This document shows positions 55,922 through 63,361 of a stretch of 64,000 nt of DNA, one piece after another. Origin of the DNA: a virus; IMG/VR virus record IMGVR_UViG_3300049460_000123, positions 29,509 through 93,508 of that record; one strand, written 5' to 3'. The notes below the pieces were generated by a model. That model was not told the origin of the DNA. It made no database searches and saw only the letters and a list, made by a program, of their open reading frames with translations. How positions within the stretch are numbered: position 1 is the first letter of the stretch; each line of letters starts with the position of its first letter. A program made the translations under genes and the position numbers.

Positions 55922-57962
55922 AGTAAGACCGCTCGACGAACAAGATGCAGCCGGGCGATGCCGCGCGCGTGAGCATGCCGCGCTCCTCGCAGTTGCCCGT
56001 GTCTGCATCGAACGACACACAGCGGCCGCACCGCTCGCCATCCGGCAGCGCCTCGAATATCTGCGCGACCGCCGGCGGCATGCCGACCTGTTTCGCCACC
56101 TCGACGAGATCCTTGTGCGGGTTTGCTTCCGGCATGATGAATGTGCTTGTCCCGTGAGCGCGCGACCAGGCCACGTCGCAAAGCATGTTTGCATACGAAA
56201 AGTGCGGATCGATACCGACCTTCTTGACCGACCGCTTGTACGCGTTGGTCTCCTCGTCTTTCTCCGCAACCAGCGCCGTCTTCGTGAAGTGGTGGAACGC
56301 GCGCGGCAGCACGGCGGCCGTCTTCATCACGCCCTTGTCCATCACCTCCTGAATGAGCCCCTGCGGATCCGGAAACAGGCACGTCGCCGAGGTAATGCGC
56401 GCCATCGACACCTGCATGCACTTGTACTGATCCATGCGCAGCGTGTAGCGATCGCGCGCCTCCTCGTCGGTCCGCCGCTCCGACACGTCGAGCTTGGGCG
56501 CGTCGCCCCACTGGATCATCCCCTCCTTGACCGAGCCGAAGCTATCGCAGATGAACACCCGGCCCGGATGCCGCGTCGCGAATTTCTTCGCGTCGTTGTA
56601 GTTCGGGTTGATTTCAACCACGCATACGTCGACGCCGTACAGATCCATGAGCTCAGACGAGCGCGCGAACGGATCCGCGCCATAGGTCTCCTCGACGTGA
56701 ATCGTCGCCTGACGGCCGTCCGGCATACGCTCCTTGATCACGTGCACGTTGAAGTTACCCATTTGGTCAATACCCATGTAGGTATGACGCGCGCGCGACT
56801 TCCATACGACGCCGGCTTTTTTGCCCTCCTCGACGCAGTTCGCGCAGTGCTCGAGCGTCACCGGCACCTGCGATGGATCGAGGTATGGCTTGCCGAGCTT
56901 CCGGTTGAAAAAGTTTTTCATGTCCGTCGCCGAGTTGAACGCGTCCATGATTTCGCCGGCCGCGATCGTTGGCGAGAGGAATTGGGGAAAGTGAATCGAG
57001 CGGATCCGCAGCGGCCGCTCCTTCTTCTCGATCGTGTAGTCGATCGGCTTGTCGGCCGCCGGGTTGTCCGCGATCCACTCGCCGCGCTGCGTATCGGTGA
57101 TCCAGTGCCCATTGCGGCACACGTACCGATAGCGCTCCTTCTCCGAGTCCCACTTGATGCAGTTCGGCCAGTACGAGTCGAGCGGCGCGCGATCGGCGCA
57201 CGTCGGGCATTCCGTATGGAACTGGTATTGCGATCCGCGTTTGTACCAGTAATGGATGTCAGCATCCGGCCAGTTCGCCGTCGAGCCCATCAGCGTGAAA
57301 CGCACTGGCGACGCAGACAGACGCTCGATCGTCTTTTCCATCTGCTCGAGCGTCATCTCCTGTACCTCGTCGAACGACAAAATGTCCATTGGGACAGATT
57401 CAGTCGTCGCGCGTCCGGACGTCCACGAAAAGATGAACAGCGCCTCAGCAATCCGGCGCCGGTTGACGTTGCCCTCGCCCGTCTTACGGCCAGAGCCGTC
57501 GGCCGCGTCCTGCGTCATGAGCTCGTGCACGGACGGCACCGAGCGCACGATCGGCATGAATCGTTCTGTCGACTTCAGACCGGCCAGGTTCATATCCGGC
57601 AGGAACATGCCGACCGTCGCCGGGCCGAAGCGGATCCCGAGATAGATCGTCGCCAACATCTCCATCACCGTGAAACCCACCTGCGCGCACTTCATCAGGA
57701 CGAGCACCAAGCGATAGGCCTCGTCTTCCGTGCTGGGCACCTGGTCATAGATCCATGCCATCGCCGGACGGTCGTCGAGCTGGAACGGTTTGCCGTCGAC
57801 CTTCAGGCCATCGCGCCCGAGCTGCAGGCACCATTCCTTGAACGTCACGCCTTCGGCGATCTTGGTTTTCTCGATCCGGAATCCAGTCTTCGCCTCGAGG
57901 CGCGCGATCAGGCCCGCCAGCGAAGGGAGCCCATCCCGCTTTGACATTCTCGATCGCGCCAT
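55920..57962 (-). CDS. Terminase large subunit (GpA family)
   Basis: 680 aa. ATPase: Walker-A-like KCAQVGFT near residue 91-98, Walker B ILSFDEVQEM near 190-202, and the GSTANWPDADIHYWYKRGS coupling region. A zinc-ribbon (CPTC...C) near 280. Nuclease half with GIDQMGNFNVH and ...VCVVEINPNYNDAKKFA. A second Cys cluster (CGRCVSFDADTGNCEERG) lies at the C-terminus. Start overlaps the end of the small subunit gene by 1 nt. Packages DNA into the head through the portal. Confidence 0.9.
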   Translation of the reverse strand: MARSRMSKRDGLPSLAGLIARLEAKTGFRIEKTKIAEGVTFKEWCLQLGRDGLKVDGKPFQLDDRPAMAWIYDQVPSTEDEAYRLVLVLMKCAQVGFTVMEMLATIYLGIRFGPATVGMFLPDMNLAGLKSTERFMPIVRSVPSVHELMTQDAADGSGRKTGEGNVNRRRIAEALFIFSWTSGRATTESVPMDILSFDEVQEMTLEQMEKTIERLSASPVRFTLMGSTANWPDADIHYWYKRGSQYQFHTECPTCADRAPLDSYWPNCIKWDSEKERYRYVCRNGHWITDTQRGEWIADNPAADKPIDYTIEKKERPLRIRSIHFPQFLSPTIAAGEIMDAFNSATDMKNFFNRKLGKPYLDPSQVPVTLEHCANCVEEGKKAGVVWKSRARHTYMGIDQMGNFNVHVIKERMPDGRQATIHVEETYGADPFARSSELMDLYGVDVCVVEINPNYNDAKKFATRHPGRVFICDSFGSVKEGMIQWGDAPKLDVSERRTDEEARDRYTLRMDQYKCMQVSMARITSATCLFPDPQGLIQEVMDKGVMKTAAVLPRAFHHFTKTALVAEKDEETNAYKRSVKKVGIDPHFSYANMLCDVAWSRAHGTSTFIMPEANPHKDLVEVAKQVGMPPAVAQIFEALPDGERCGRCVSFDADTGNCEERGMLTRAASPGCILFVERSY

Positions 57963-58621
57963 CAGCCGATCCGCGCGTTGACGTTGAAACCGATCGCGTC
58001 GTTCGCATTGCGCATGCGGACCAGAATCGACTGCTGCACTTCAGGACTGACCTTGCCGATCTCCTCGACGACGACCCGGAACAGCTCCTCCATCTGCTCG
58101 AGACCGAACAGGAATTCCTGCGACCGGATGTAGGTGTCCATCATGTCGCGCTTTTTGCCGACGACCTTGTCCAGCAACATCGGGTTGACGAGGCGCTCCT
58201 TTCCGTCCGCGTCAGCCTTGACCGCCGCCGAGCGCAGCAAAGCGATGTCCGCCAGGATCTCGTAGAAAAACGCAATGAAGTTGAAAGTCTGCTGCACGGC
58301 GCCCGGCGGCAGCGCGGCGATGATCGCCGGAGACGGCGCTACAGGAAGTTGTGCCTTGAGCTTTTTTTCCGTCACCTCCGGCGACAGCTCGACGCTCGAG
58401 CGGATCCGCTTCTGTGCGAGTTGCAGCGCGAGCGTGCCGTGCTCGGATGCGACATCCTCGAATCCGTCCTTGGCTTCTTTGATCCAGCGGAAGAACGTCG
58501 CGCGGGAGACCGCCGGAAACTTGGCGAACAGTTCGGCGTAATTCGAGGTGCCGTGAATGCTGAGGTGCTCAGCGATCGCCCGCATTACTTCGGGCTTTTG
58601 GTCTTCTTTCGGTCGTGCCAT
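57962..58621 (-). CDS. Terminase small subunit
   Basis: 219 aa. Residues about 25-52 (TSNYAELFAKFPAVSRATFFRWIKEAKDG) are a helix-turn-helix; residues 100-200 are long helices suited to oligomerisation. Immediately precedes the large subunit. Would recognise the packaging site; GGTATCA repeats sit in its own upstream region. Confidence 0.8.
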   Translation of the reverse strand: MARPKEDQKPEVMRAIAEHLSIHGTSNYAELFAKFPAVSRATFFRWIKEAKDGFEDVASEHGTLALQLAQKRIRSSVELSPEVTEKKLKAQLPVAPSPAIIAALPPGAVQQTFNFIAFFYEILADIALLRSAAVKADADGKERLVNPMLLDKVVGKKRDMMDTYIRSQEFLFGLEQMEELFRVVVEEIGKVSPEVQQSILVRMRNANDAIGFNVNARIG

Positions 58622-58644
58622 TGACGATGCTCAGAGTGCGATAA

Positions 58645-58673
58645 GGTATCAGTGTGGTATCACGACTGATACC
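58645..58673. repeat. GGTATCA repeats and palindrome at terminase promoter
   Basis: GGTATCA at 58645-58651 and the palindrome GGTATCA-CGAC-TGATACC at 58656-58673. The GTCGTGAT late motif (58659-58666) lies inside the palindrome, so a protein bound here would mask it. Confidence 0.6.
58659..58666 (-). promoter_or_regulatory. Late-start motif variant GTCGTGAT
   Basis: One mismatch to the 8-mer, 37 nt before the terminase small-subunit ATG. Confidence 0.45.
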
Positions 58674-58697
58674 GAGTATCGACACTCAGTCTCACCA

Positions 58698-58715
58698 TGC
58701 GCCCGAGTAGCGCCC
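58698..58715 (-). repeat. GGGCGC-N5-GGGCGC dispersed repeat, copy 7
   Basis: Minus-strand GGGCGCTACTCGGGCGCA, same N5 as copy 2; in the gap before the terminase unit. Confidence 0.6.
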
Positions 58716-58777
58716 TATGGCGGAAAACTGACGCGGAACCCTTGTCAGGCTTGGTCCCGCATCAGATCCCTAATCTG

Positions 58778-58978
58778 TTAGACCAAAAGATGCGCCTTGA
58801 CCACTTCGGCCGCATGCATCGGATTGATGCTGCACGACACGACACGCTGTGCGCCGAGGATTACGTTTTCCGCCTGCTTCAGAACCATCTGCGCCTCGCC
58901 GACCGTCAGGCCGTCCAGCACATTGATCACGTCCACCGCATGCGCGGCGATCTTTCCGACTTCGTCAGTCTTGAACAT
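58778..58978 (-). CDS. Small helical protein, unknown
   Basis: 66 aa from the ATG at 58978, with GGAG 5 nt upstream; a GTG one codon earlier is the alternative. Helical and hydrophobic in part (IAAHAVDVINVLDGLTVGEAQMVLKQAENVILGAQ). No family recognised; last gene of the small-gene run before the terminase unit. Confidence 0.6.
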   Translation of the reverse strand: MFKTDEVGKIAAHAVDVINVLDGLTVGEAQMVLKQAENVILGAQRVVSCSINPMHAAEVVKAHLLV

Positions 58979-59021
58979 CACATCTCCAAAGATTTGCCGG
59001 CAACCGGCCGGCGCGGAATTC

Positions 59022-59135
59022 TCAACAGCGCAACGCGTAGCAGATCAGCGCAACCATCGCTAAGAGCGCCGGCCATGCGGAGCCGAACGCCAGCGACGCA
59101 ACGGCCGCCAAATTCAGAATGAGATACCAGAACAT
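59022..59135 (-). CDS. 37-aa membrane miniprotein
   Basis: MFWYLILNLAAVASLAFGSA continues with a second hydrophobic stretch, nearly all membrane-compatible. Its ATG overlaps the previous stop (TGATG), so translation is coupled. Small phage membrane proteins in late runs are often holin-like, but no family can be named. Confidence 0.45.
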   Translation of the reverse strand: MFWYLILNLAAVASLAFGSAWPALLAMVALICYALRC

Positions 59136-59254
59136 CAGCGCATCCGGCCGGGCGTATAGACGGCCCAGCCTGCGGCCGATCGGTGCCCGCGCTCCTCAAC
59201 CGGACGCGGATCGTAGACCATCGCAACCATATGCAGCCAGAACAGGAACGGCAT
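59135..59254 (-). CDS. 39-aa small protein with hydrophobic N-terminus
   Basis: MPFLFWLHMVAMVYDPRPVE, then a basic tail (GHRSAAGWAVYTPGRMR). Start and stop both overlap neighbours (TGATG). Unknown function. Confidence 0.45.
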   Translation of the reverse strand: MPFLFWLHMVAMVYDPRPVEERGHRSAAGWAVYTPGRMR

Positions 59255-59445
59255 CAGAAGCCCCCGCCGAGCAGCGGCCCGCCGCCCGGGAATGCCTTGA
59301 CAAGATCCGCCGGCGCCTCCGTCGAGTCGTAGCCCTCGAGCCACCAGCGACCGCGATCACCATCCCACGGGCATGAACTGCGCGGACGCCCGTGCGCCTT
59401 TGCCATTGCGCCGACGCGGCGCGTTAGATCCTGGTCTTCTGTCAT
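59254..59445 (-). CDS. Small hydrophilic protein, unknown
   Basis: 63 aa from the ATG at 59445. Contains CPWDGDRGRWWLEGYDS and a Gly-rich end. Coupled by overlaps at both ends; no family recognised. Confidence 0.5.
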   Translation of the reverse strand: MTEDQDLTRRVGAMAKAHGRPRSSCPWDGDRGRWWLEGYDSTEAPADLVKAFPGGGPLLGGGF

Positions 59446-59732
59446 GGAGAAATCCTCACGCTGCAGGAAACGCCGCCGAGGCCCGTCGGGCACTGAGCCT
59501 GCGCACACGAATAGCTCATGATTGGCGAAAGCGCGATACCGCACTTTGGGCAGCGCTGCTCGCCGATGCTCGGTAGCGGAAAGCCGGGCGTCATTGGTGG
59601 GAACTGCCAGTCGACCGGCAAAGGTTGAGTCGCAGGCTTAGCTTCGATGGGACCAATCGCGCGGCGCGCATTGCGCTCGCGCTCCAGCTCAGCGACGCGT
59701 CGCTCGAGATCTGCAATACGGTCCTCGCTCAC
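59442..59732 (-). CDS. Small zinc-binding-type protein
   Basis: 96 aa, GTG start. N-terminal coiled coil (IADLERRVAELERERNARR) and a C-terminal Cys array (CPKCG...SC...QCP) that looks like a zinc ribbon. Overlaps neighbours by 4 nt. Confidence 0.55.
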   Translation of the reverse strand: MSEDRIADLERRVAELERERNARRAIGPIEAKPATQPLPVDWQFPPMTPGFPLPSIGEQRCPKCGIALSPIMSYSCAQAQCPTGLGGVSCSVRISP

Positions 59733-60022
59733 GGCGCCACCGATGCGGCGAGATCGTAGGCCGAGCCGATCGGCGCAACCAGCAGCGCGCCATCCTCGCC
59801 GAGCAGCGGCGCGGGCACCGGGCGGACTGCGTCGCCGTAAAGGCCCCCGGGCGGGATCAGCGTGTTGCCCTTGATCTCGAAATCGACCGTCATGCCGGCC
59901 CGGTTCGTCGGGTGGATGTAGAAACGCACGCTGCCGTCGGAAACGGACGCGCGCAGCGAAAAGTCGATTGCGCCGCTATTCGCGAGCTCGTCGCGCAGGT
60001 ATTGCTCGAGGGTTTGACTCAT
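59729..60022 (-). CDS. Small protein, unknown
   Basis: 97 aa from the ATG at 60022 (ATGA overlap). N-terminal TLEQYLRDELANSGAIDFSLRASVSDGSVRFYIHP matches a recurring small phage protein of unknown role. Confidence 0.6.
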   Translation of the reverse strand: MSQTLEQYLRDELANSGAIDFSLRASVSDGSVRFYIHPTNRAGMTVDFEIKGNTLIPPGGLYGDAVRPVPAPLLGEDGALLVAPIGSAYDLAASVAP

Positions 60023-60552
60023 GGGTTCTCCGTTGCCGGCCGATCGTTGGCCGCCTTGACCATCTGCTTTAAACTCCCGTGCCAAGCGCCATAGCGCTCG
60101 ACTTCGGAAACGAATGCGACGACGTCGTGCTCGACCAGGCCATAGACCGGCAGACCGTCGCGATCGAACTTCGGTGCGTCATACGCGTCTTTCTCTTGCT
60201 TGATATGCGCCAGCTCGTGCCACAGCAGCGCCTCGCGCTCGTGCTCGCTGGCGCCTTTCCAGAACTCGTGATCCAGGGTGATGATGAAACGCGGCATTGC
60301 GCCGAAGAACGACCGGAGGAGCATCTCGAACAGGTCTTTCAGGTGCCCTTGCACCTTTGGCTCGTGCACCATGCCGAGGATCTGCTTGCCGCCCTTGAGC
60401 TTGACCTCAGTCTTGAACAGGTACTCGATATGCACCTCGTTCTCTTTCAGGTGCTTGTGCTCGTCCTGCAGCATGTGCCGCTCAGCGATGATCGCCGGAT
60501 GCAACTCCCCTTCCGGGACGAGGTACGGCTCGAAATATTCGATGTCGCTCAT
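60019..60552 (-). CDS. Putative phage metallopeptidase
   Basis: 177 aa from the ATG at 60552 (ATGA with the upstream miniprotein). The zincin motif is LLWHELAHIKQE near residues 110-121, preceded by GAMPRFIITLDHEFWKGASEHEREA; this matches the family annotated as putative phage metallopeptidase. Substrate unknown; soluble, cytoplasmic. Confidence 0.75.
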   Translation of the reverse strand: MSDIEYFEPYLVPEGELHPAIIAERHMLQDEHKHLKENEVHIEYLFKTEVKLKGGKQILGMVHEPKVQGHLKDLFEMLLRSFFGAMPRFIITLDHEFWKGASEHEREALLWHELAHIKQEKDAYDAPKFDRDGLPVYGLVEHDVVAFVSEVERYGAWHGSLKQMVKAANDRPATENP

Positions 60553-60653
60553 CGGCACGCCATCCGGCCGTATGCGTAGATCGCGCCGAGCACGAACGAG
60601 ACAACGGCGGCCGCTTGGACCGCAGCGATCAACCAGTCGAATAATTTGCCCAT
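60549..60653 (-). CDS. 34-aa membrane miniprotein
   Basis: MGKLFDWLIAAVQAAAVVSF and a following VLGAIYAYGRM form one transmembrane helix with a basic end. The ATG ends a perfect 11-bp hairpin whose loop contains GGAGG. Stop overlaps the metallopeptidase start. Function unknown. Confidence 0.5.
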   Translation of the reverse strand: MGKLFDWLIAAVQAAAVVSFVLGAIYAYGRMACR

Positions 60654-60681
60654 TGCCTGCACCTCCGCTATGCAGGCAATG
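60651..60681 (-). promoter_or_regulatory. Hairpin presenting GGAGG in its loop
   Basis: CATTGCCTGCA (60651-60661) and TGCAGGCAATG (60671-60681) are a perfect 11-bp inverted repeat with a 9-nt loop. On the minus-strand RNA the loop reads TAGCGGAGG and the start codon closes the stem: the ribosome site is exposed but the ATG is paired. Confidence 0.65.
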
Positions 60682-60686
60682 ATCAC

Positions 60687-60694
60687 GTCACGAC
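60687..60694 (-). promoter_or_regulatory. GTCGTGAC late-start motif
   Basis: Exact 8-mer whose TGA is the stop codon of the preceding gene; 33 nt before the ATG at 60653. Confidence 0.5.
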
Positions 60695-61050
60695 CGCATG
60701 CCGACATCCCAATCTGTCGCCGCCTCGAGATCCTCGAGGGAGGCTTGCCGCAGTGAGACGACCGGCGACTTGCCGTAGACCGCTTTCCACGCGAGCTCGA
60801 ACGCATCCAGATCGCCCGGCGCATTCGCCACCATCGGCGCGACAATGGGCCGCCGGTTCCGTATGCACTCGCGCACCTCCGACAGGCCGCGATAGTGCCG
60901 GCCGCTTGCGAAAGCCTCGAGGTGATCGAGCGCCGTGCATACATCCGGAAACTCCGCCATCCAGCGCCGGACTTGTCTGCACTCGACACGCCAGCGCTCG
61001 AGCTCCGCCACCTCGCGCCCGGCCACGAGACGCCGCAGCCAGCCGATCAT
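60688..61050 (-). CDS. Small late-region protein, unknown
   Basis: 120 aa from the ATG at 61050 (ATGA overlap). Arg-rich N-terminal helix (IGWLRRLVAGREVAELERWR), then VVANAPGDLDAFELAWKAVYGKSPVVSL-like helical part. No family recognised. Confidence 0.55.
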   Translation of the reverse strand: MIGWLRRLVAGREVAELERWRVECRQVRRWMAEFPDVCTALDHLEAFASGRHYRGLSEVRECIRNRRPIVAPMVANAPGDLDAFELAWKAVYGKSPVVSLRQASLEDLEAATDWDVGMRS

Positions 61051-61181
61051 GCCGGCCGCCGCTTGACGTACACCTCGACCGGCCCGAGCTCGATCACAGC
61101 CTGCCCGCGCGGCGCGCGCCAGATCCCGAAGCGCCAGCACGACAGGTCGCACCAGACGAGTTTGAGAGTGCGGCCCTTCAT
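61047..61181 (-). CDS. 44-aa small protein
   Basis: MKGRTLKLVWCDLSCWRFGI continues with a basic tail ending VKRRPA. Start and stop overlap neighbours by 4 nt (ATGA), which is the main support. Unknown function. Confidence 0.5.
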   Translation of the reverse strand: MKGRTLKLVWCDLSCWRFGIWRAPRGQAVIELGPVEVYVKRRPA

Positions 61182-61558
61182 GCCGGCACCGCCGCGCTAC
61201 TGACTGACAGGCAGTCCGCCTTGATCCGCACCGTTCCGTCGGTCAAGATCATCACCTCCGCGCCGGTTGCGGCGATCGTCGGCGCCGACGCGGCGCGCAG
61301 GTGATCGATTTCCATCTTGAGCGCGCCCTGCGTCATCTGGAGGATTTGGATCTCGAAGGATTTGCGCGCTAACTCAGCCTCGAGCGCGGCCGCGCGTTGC
61401 GCCGGCTCGCTTGCCCGCCCTTCTGCACAGCGCAGGAGTTCGCGCACAGTGTCTGCCTCCGCGACTGCCTCACGCAGCACATCGCGGCGGACGATCAACA
61501 TCGTATGCAACGGCTCATTGTCGAGGTGCGCGCGGATATGCTCGATTGCTTGACCCAT
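61178..61558 (-). CDS. Coiled-coil small protein, unknown
   Basis: 126 aa, helical (DVLREAVAEADTVRELLRCAEGRA...ALEAELARKSFEIQILQMTQGALKMEIDHL). First gene of the overlapping run that continues to 60549. GGGCGC repeat copy 8 lies 17 nt upstream. Confidence 0.6.
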   Translation of the reverse strand: MGQAIEHIRAHLDNEPLHTMLIVRRDVLREAVAEADTVRELLRCAEGRASEPAQRAAALEAELARKSFEIQILQMTQGALKMEIDHLRAASAPTIAATGAEVMILTDGTVRIKADCLSVSSAAVPA

Positions 61559-61575
61559 CTGAAATCTCCCTTACA

Positions 61576-61593
61576 TGCGCCCGATCAGCGCCC
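61576..61593 (-). repeat. GGGCGC-N5-GGGCGC dispersed repeat, copy 8
   Basis: Minus-strand GGGCGCTGATCGGGCGCA, the same 18-mer as copy 5. Confidence 0.6.
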
Positions 61594-61667
61594 GGCGACG
61601 GCGTGAAACTCAGGAAACCCGCTCCACGTATGGGCGCGCGGGGAATGTGAAACAGATCTACTGTCTG

Positions 61668-61991
61668 TTAGTCTGGACGACGGCTAAACCAGACCGTCTC
61701 ATCGGGCGCCATGATCGAGAACGAATGCTGGCAGCAGCGCTCCATGATCTTTTCGCCCAGCTCGCGCGCCTTCAAAAAGATCTCCTCCGGCGACGCAGGG
61801 AAGCGCGGATAGTTGATCAGCCCCACGACGGCGCCGGCCTCCTCACCGCCCGTGTAGACGTACGTAGTCGGATCCACCGTGACGCACAGGCCAACGGCCA
61901 TGCAATGCTCACGGCAAACCTGCTTGATCGTCGCCAGATCGCCGGCGATGTAGATGCGTGCCCAGTACGTAGGCGCTTGTTCGATTTTCAT
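61668..61991 (-). CDS. Small phage protein, unknown (conserved type)
   Basis: 107 aa from the ATG at 61991 (ATGA overlap). IYIAGDLATIKQVCREHCMAVGLCVTVDPTTYVYTGGEEAG matches a recurring phage protein that accompanies PAPS-reductase-like genes. Role unknown. Confidence 0.65.
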   Translation of the reverse strand: MKIEQAPTYWARIYIAGDLATIKQVCREHCMAVGLCVTVDPTTYVYTGGEEAGAVVGLINYPRFPASPEEIFLKARELGEKIMERCCQHSFSIMAPDETVWFSRRPD

Positions 61992-62962
61992 TCGCAGAGT
62001 CCATAAATTGAGGTGCAAAGCGCAGCGCCTTCCTGCTCGCCATCCACGCGGAAAATGTCGTACTGACGGCCGCCGCGCCCGGTCTTTGCCCATTCGATCG
62101 CCTGCCAGGCGCCGTGGGTCGCGAGCGATATGTCGGCGCTGTCTGATGTCTGCTGCGGGCCGGCCAACTGCGCCGTCGCGAAGAAAGTCGCCATGTCGCG
62201 CTTGCTAGCCTCGCCGACGATAAATTCCCACTCGGCCACGCGGTCGATCTCTTCAGGGAAGCGCATGCCGATCTCAAGTAGTTCATCTTTGCGCGCGTGA
62301 ATACACGGCATGCAACCGACGCGGCCCATTCCCAATTTGTAAAGCGGGTTCGGCTCGATGCCGTGTTTGCGATGCATGGCGAACACTTCGTCAACTGTCC
62401 ATTGCAAGATCGGTCGGTAATTCCACAGTTCCGCCCCGGTGTTGGCGTCAATCTCTTTGCACTCGTTTTCCGGCAGATAGCGGCGATTCTCACTCTCATC
62501 GGCCCGCACTCCCTGCCAGCTAATGACGTCGTCCCCAGCGTCGAGAAGCGGACGCTGCACTTGGGCAATGATCGGGTTTCGCTTTAGTTCTTCAGAGCAG
62601 AAACGGGCTTTCGTCGACGGGAATCGACCTTTCCAGATGCACAGGTCGAGAAACGGATTGCCGGTCGGCTTCATAACCGCCAGTGCGCGCAACACCTTCT
62701 CTTCCGCGATGCCCTGCTCACGCCACTTTTCGGCAATGAACGTGGCCTTGTTAGCGATGCGTTCGGCAAAGTCGGCCTTAATCGTGCGGATCGGGAATAC
62801 GTTGTCGTTCAGGTATTGGACGTATTTGATCGTCGCCGGGTGCTCATGCCCGGTATCCGCGAACACGGCCGACAGGTTTTCAGCGCCGCGCTCGATCGCC
62901 AGAAGCAAGAGCGCAGTCGAGTCCTTGCCGCCGGAGACCGACACGATGTTGTGATCGCTCAT
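61988..62962 (-). CDS. PAPS reductase-like (adenine nucleotide alpha hydrolase) protein
   Basis: 324 aa from the ATG at 62962 (ATGA overlap). PP-loop SGGKDSTALLLLA at residues about 8-20, FADTGHEHPATIKYVQYL near 35-52, Cys-containing PSTKARFCSEELKRNP and GCMPCIHARKDEL further on. Phage members of this family are thought to act in nucleic acid or sulfur chemistry (related to DndC), not assimilatory sulfate reduction. Neighbouring adenine methylase suggests DNA modification; that link is inference. Confidence 0.8.
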   Translation of the reverse strand: MSDHNIVSVSGGKDSTALLLLAIERGAENLSAVFADTGHEHPATIKYVQYLNDNVFPIRTIKADFAERIANKATFIAEKWREQGIAEEKVLRALAVMKPTGNPFLDLCIWKGRFPSTKARFCSEELKRNPIIAQVQRPLLDAGDDVISWQGVRADESENRRYLPENECKEIDANTGAELWNYRPILQWTVDEVFAMHRKHGIEPNPLYKLGMGRVGCMPCIHARKDELLEIGMRFPEEIDRVAEWEFIVGEASKRDMATFFATAQLAGPQQTSDSADISLATHGAWQAIEWAKTGRGGRQYDIFRVDGEQEGAALCTSIYGLCE

Positions 62963-63288
62963 GCCGGCACCGCCTCGCCATCGACGACCGTAGCCTCGAC
63001 GTCGACCGTGTGCGGATTCGCCCACGGATCGGTCCCGTCCATCCGCTTGTAACCCTCGACGAATGCCTTCATCGGCGAGTACGAGCGATAGCCGTCCGCG
63101 TACACCACAAAATAGCCGCCAGCCTGCGGCCGATGTTTCTCGACGTACTCGCGATCGACCGCAAACGGCGCGTAGCCCTCGTCGGCCGGCACGATCGTCA
63201 ACGTGTCGACGTTGATCTCTGCGATCTTGAGTGCCCACACCATCTTGCTGCAGACGTAGCGCGGCATTTCCCGCATGGCTTGGTTCAT
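62959..63288 (-). CDS. Conserved small phage protein, unknown
   Basis: 109 aa. PRYVCSKMVWALKIAEI and YVEKHRPQAGGYFVVYADGYRSYSPMKAFVEGYKR are typical of a widespread phage family in proteobacteria; role unknown. AAGGAGAAAC precedes the ATG. Overlaps the PAPS-reductase-like gene by 4 nt. Confidence 0.75.
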   Translation of the reverse strand: MNQAMREMPRYVCSKMVWALKIAEINVDTLTIVPADEGYAPFAVDREYVEKHRPQAGGYFVVYADGYRSYSPMKAFVEGYKRMDGTDPWANPHTVDVEATVVDGEAVPA

Positions 63289-63361
63289 CGTTTCTCCTTG
63301 GATTTAGTAGTCCTACGCGGCCGGCGCGAAGGCCATCACACGCCGGGCGAAGGTTGAATGA

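Noticed and set aside
55899-57944. A 681-codon plus-strand frame opposite the large terminase
   Set aside because: Shadow frame; the terminase has clear ATPase and nuclease motifs.
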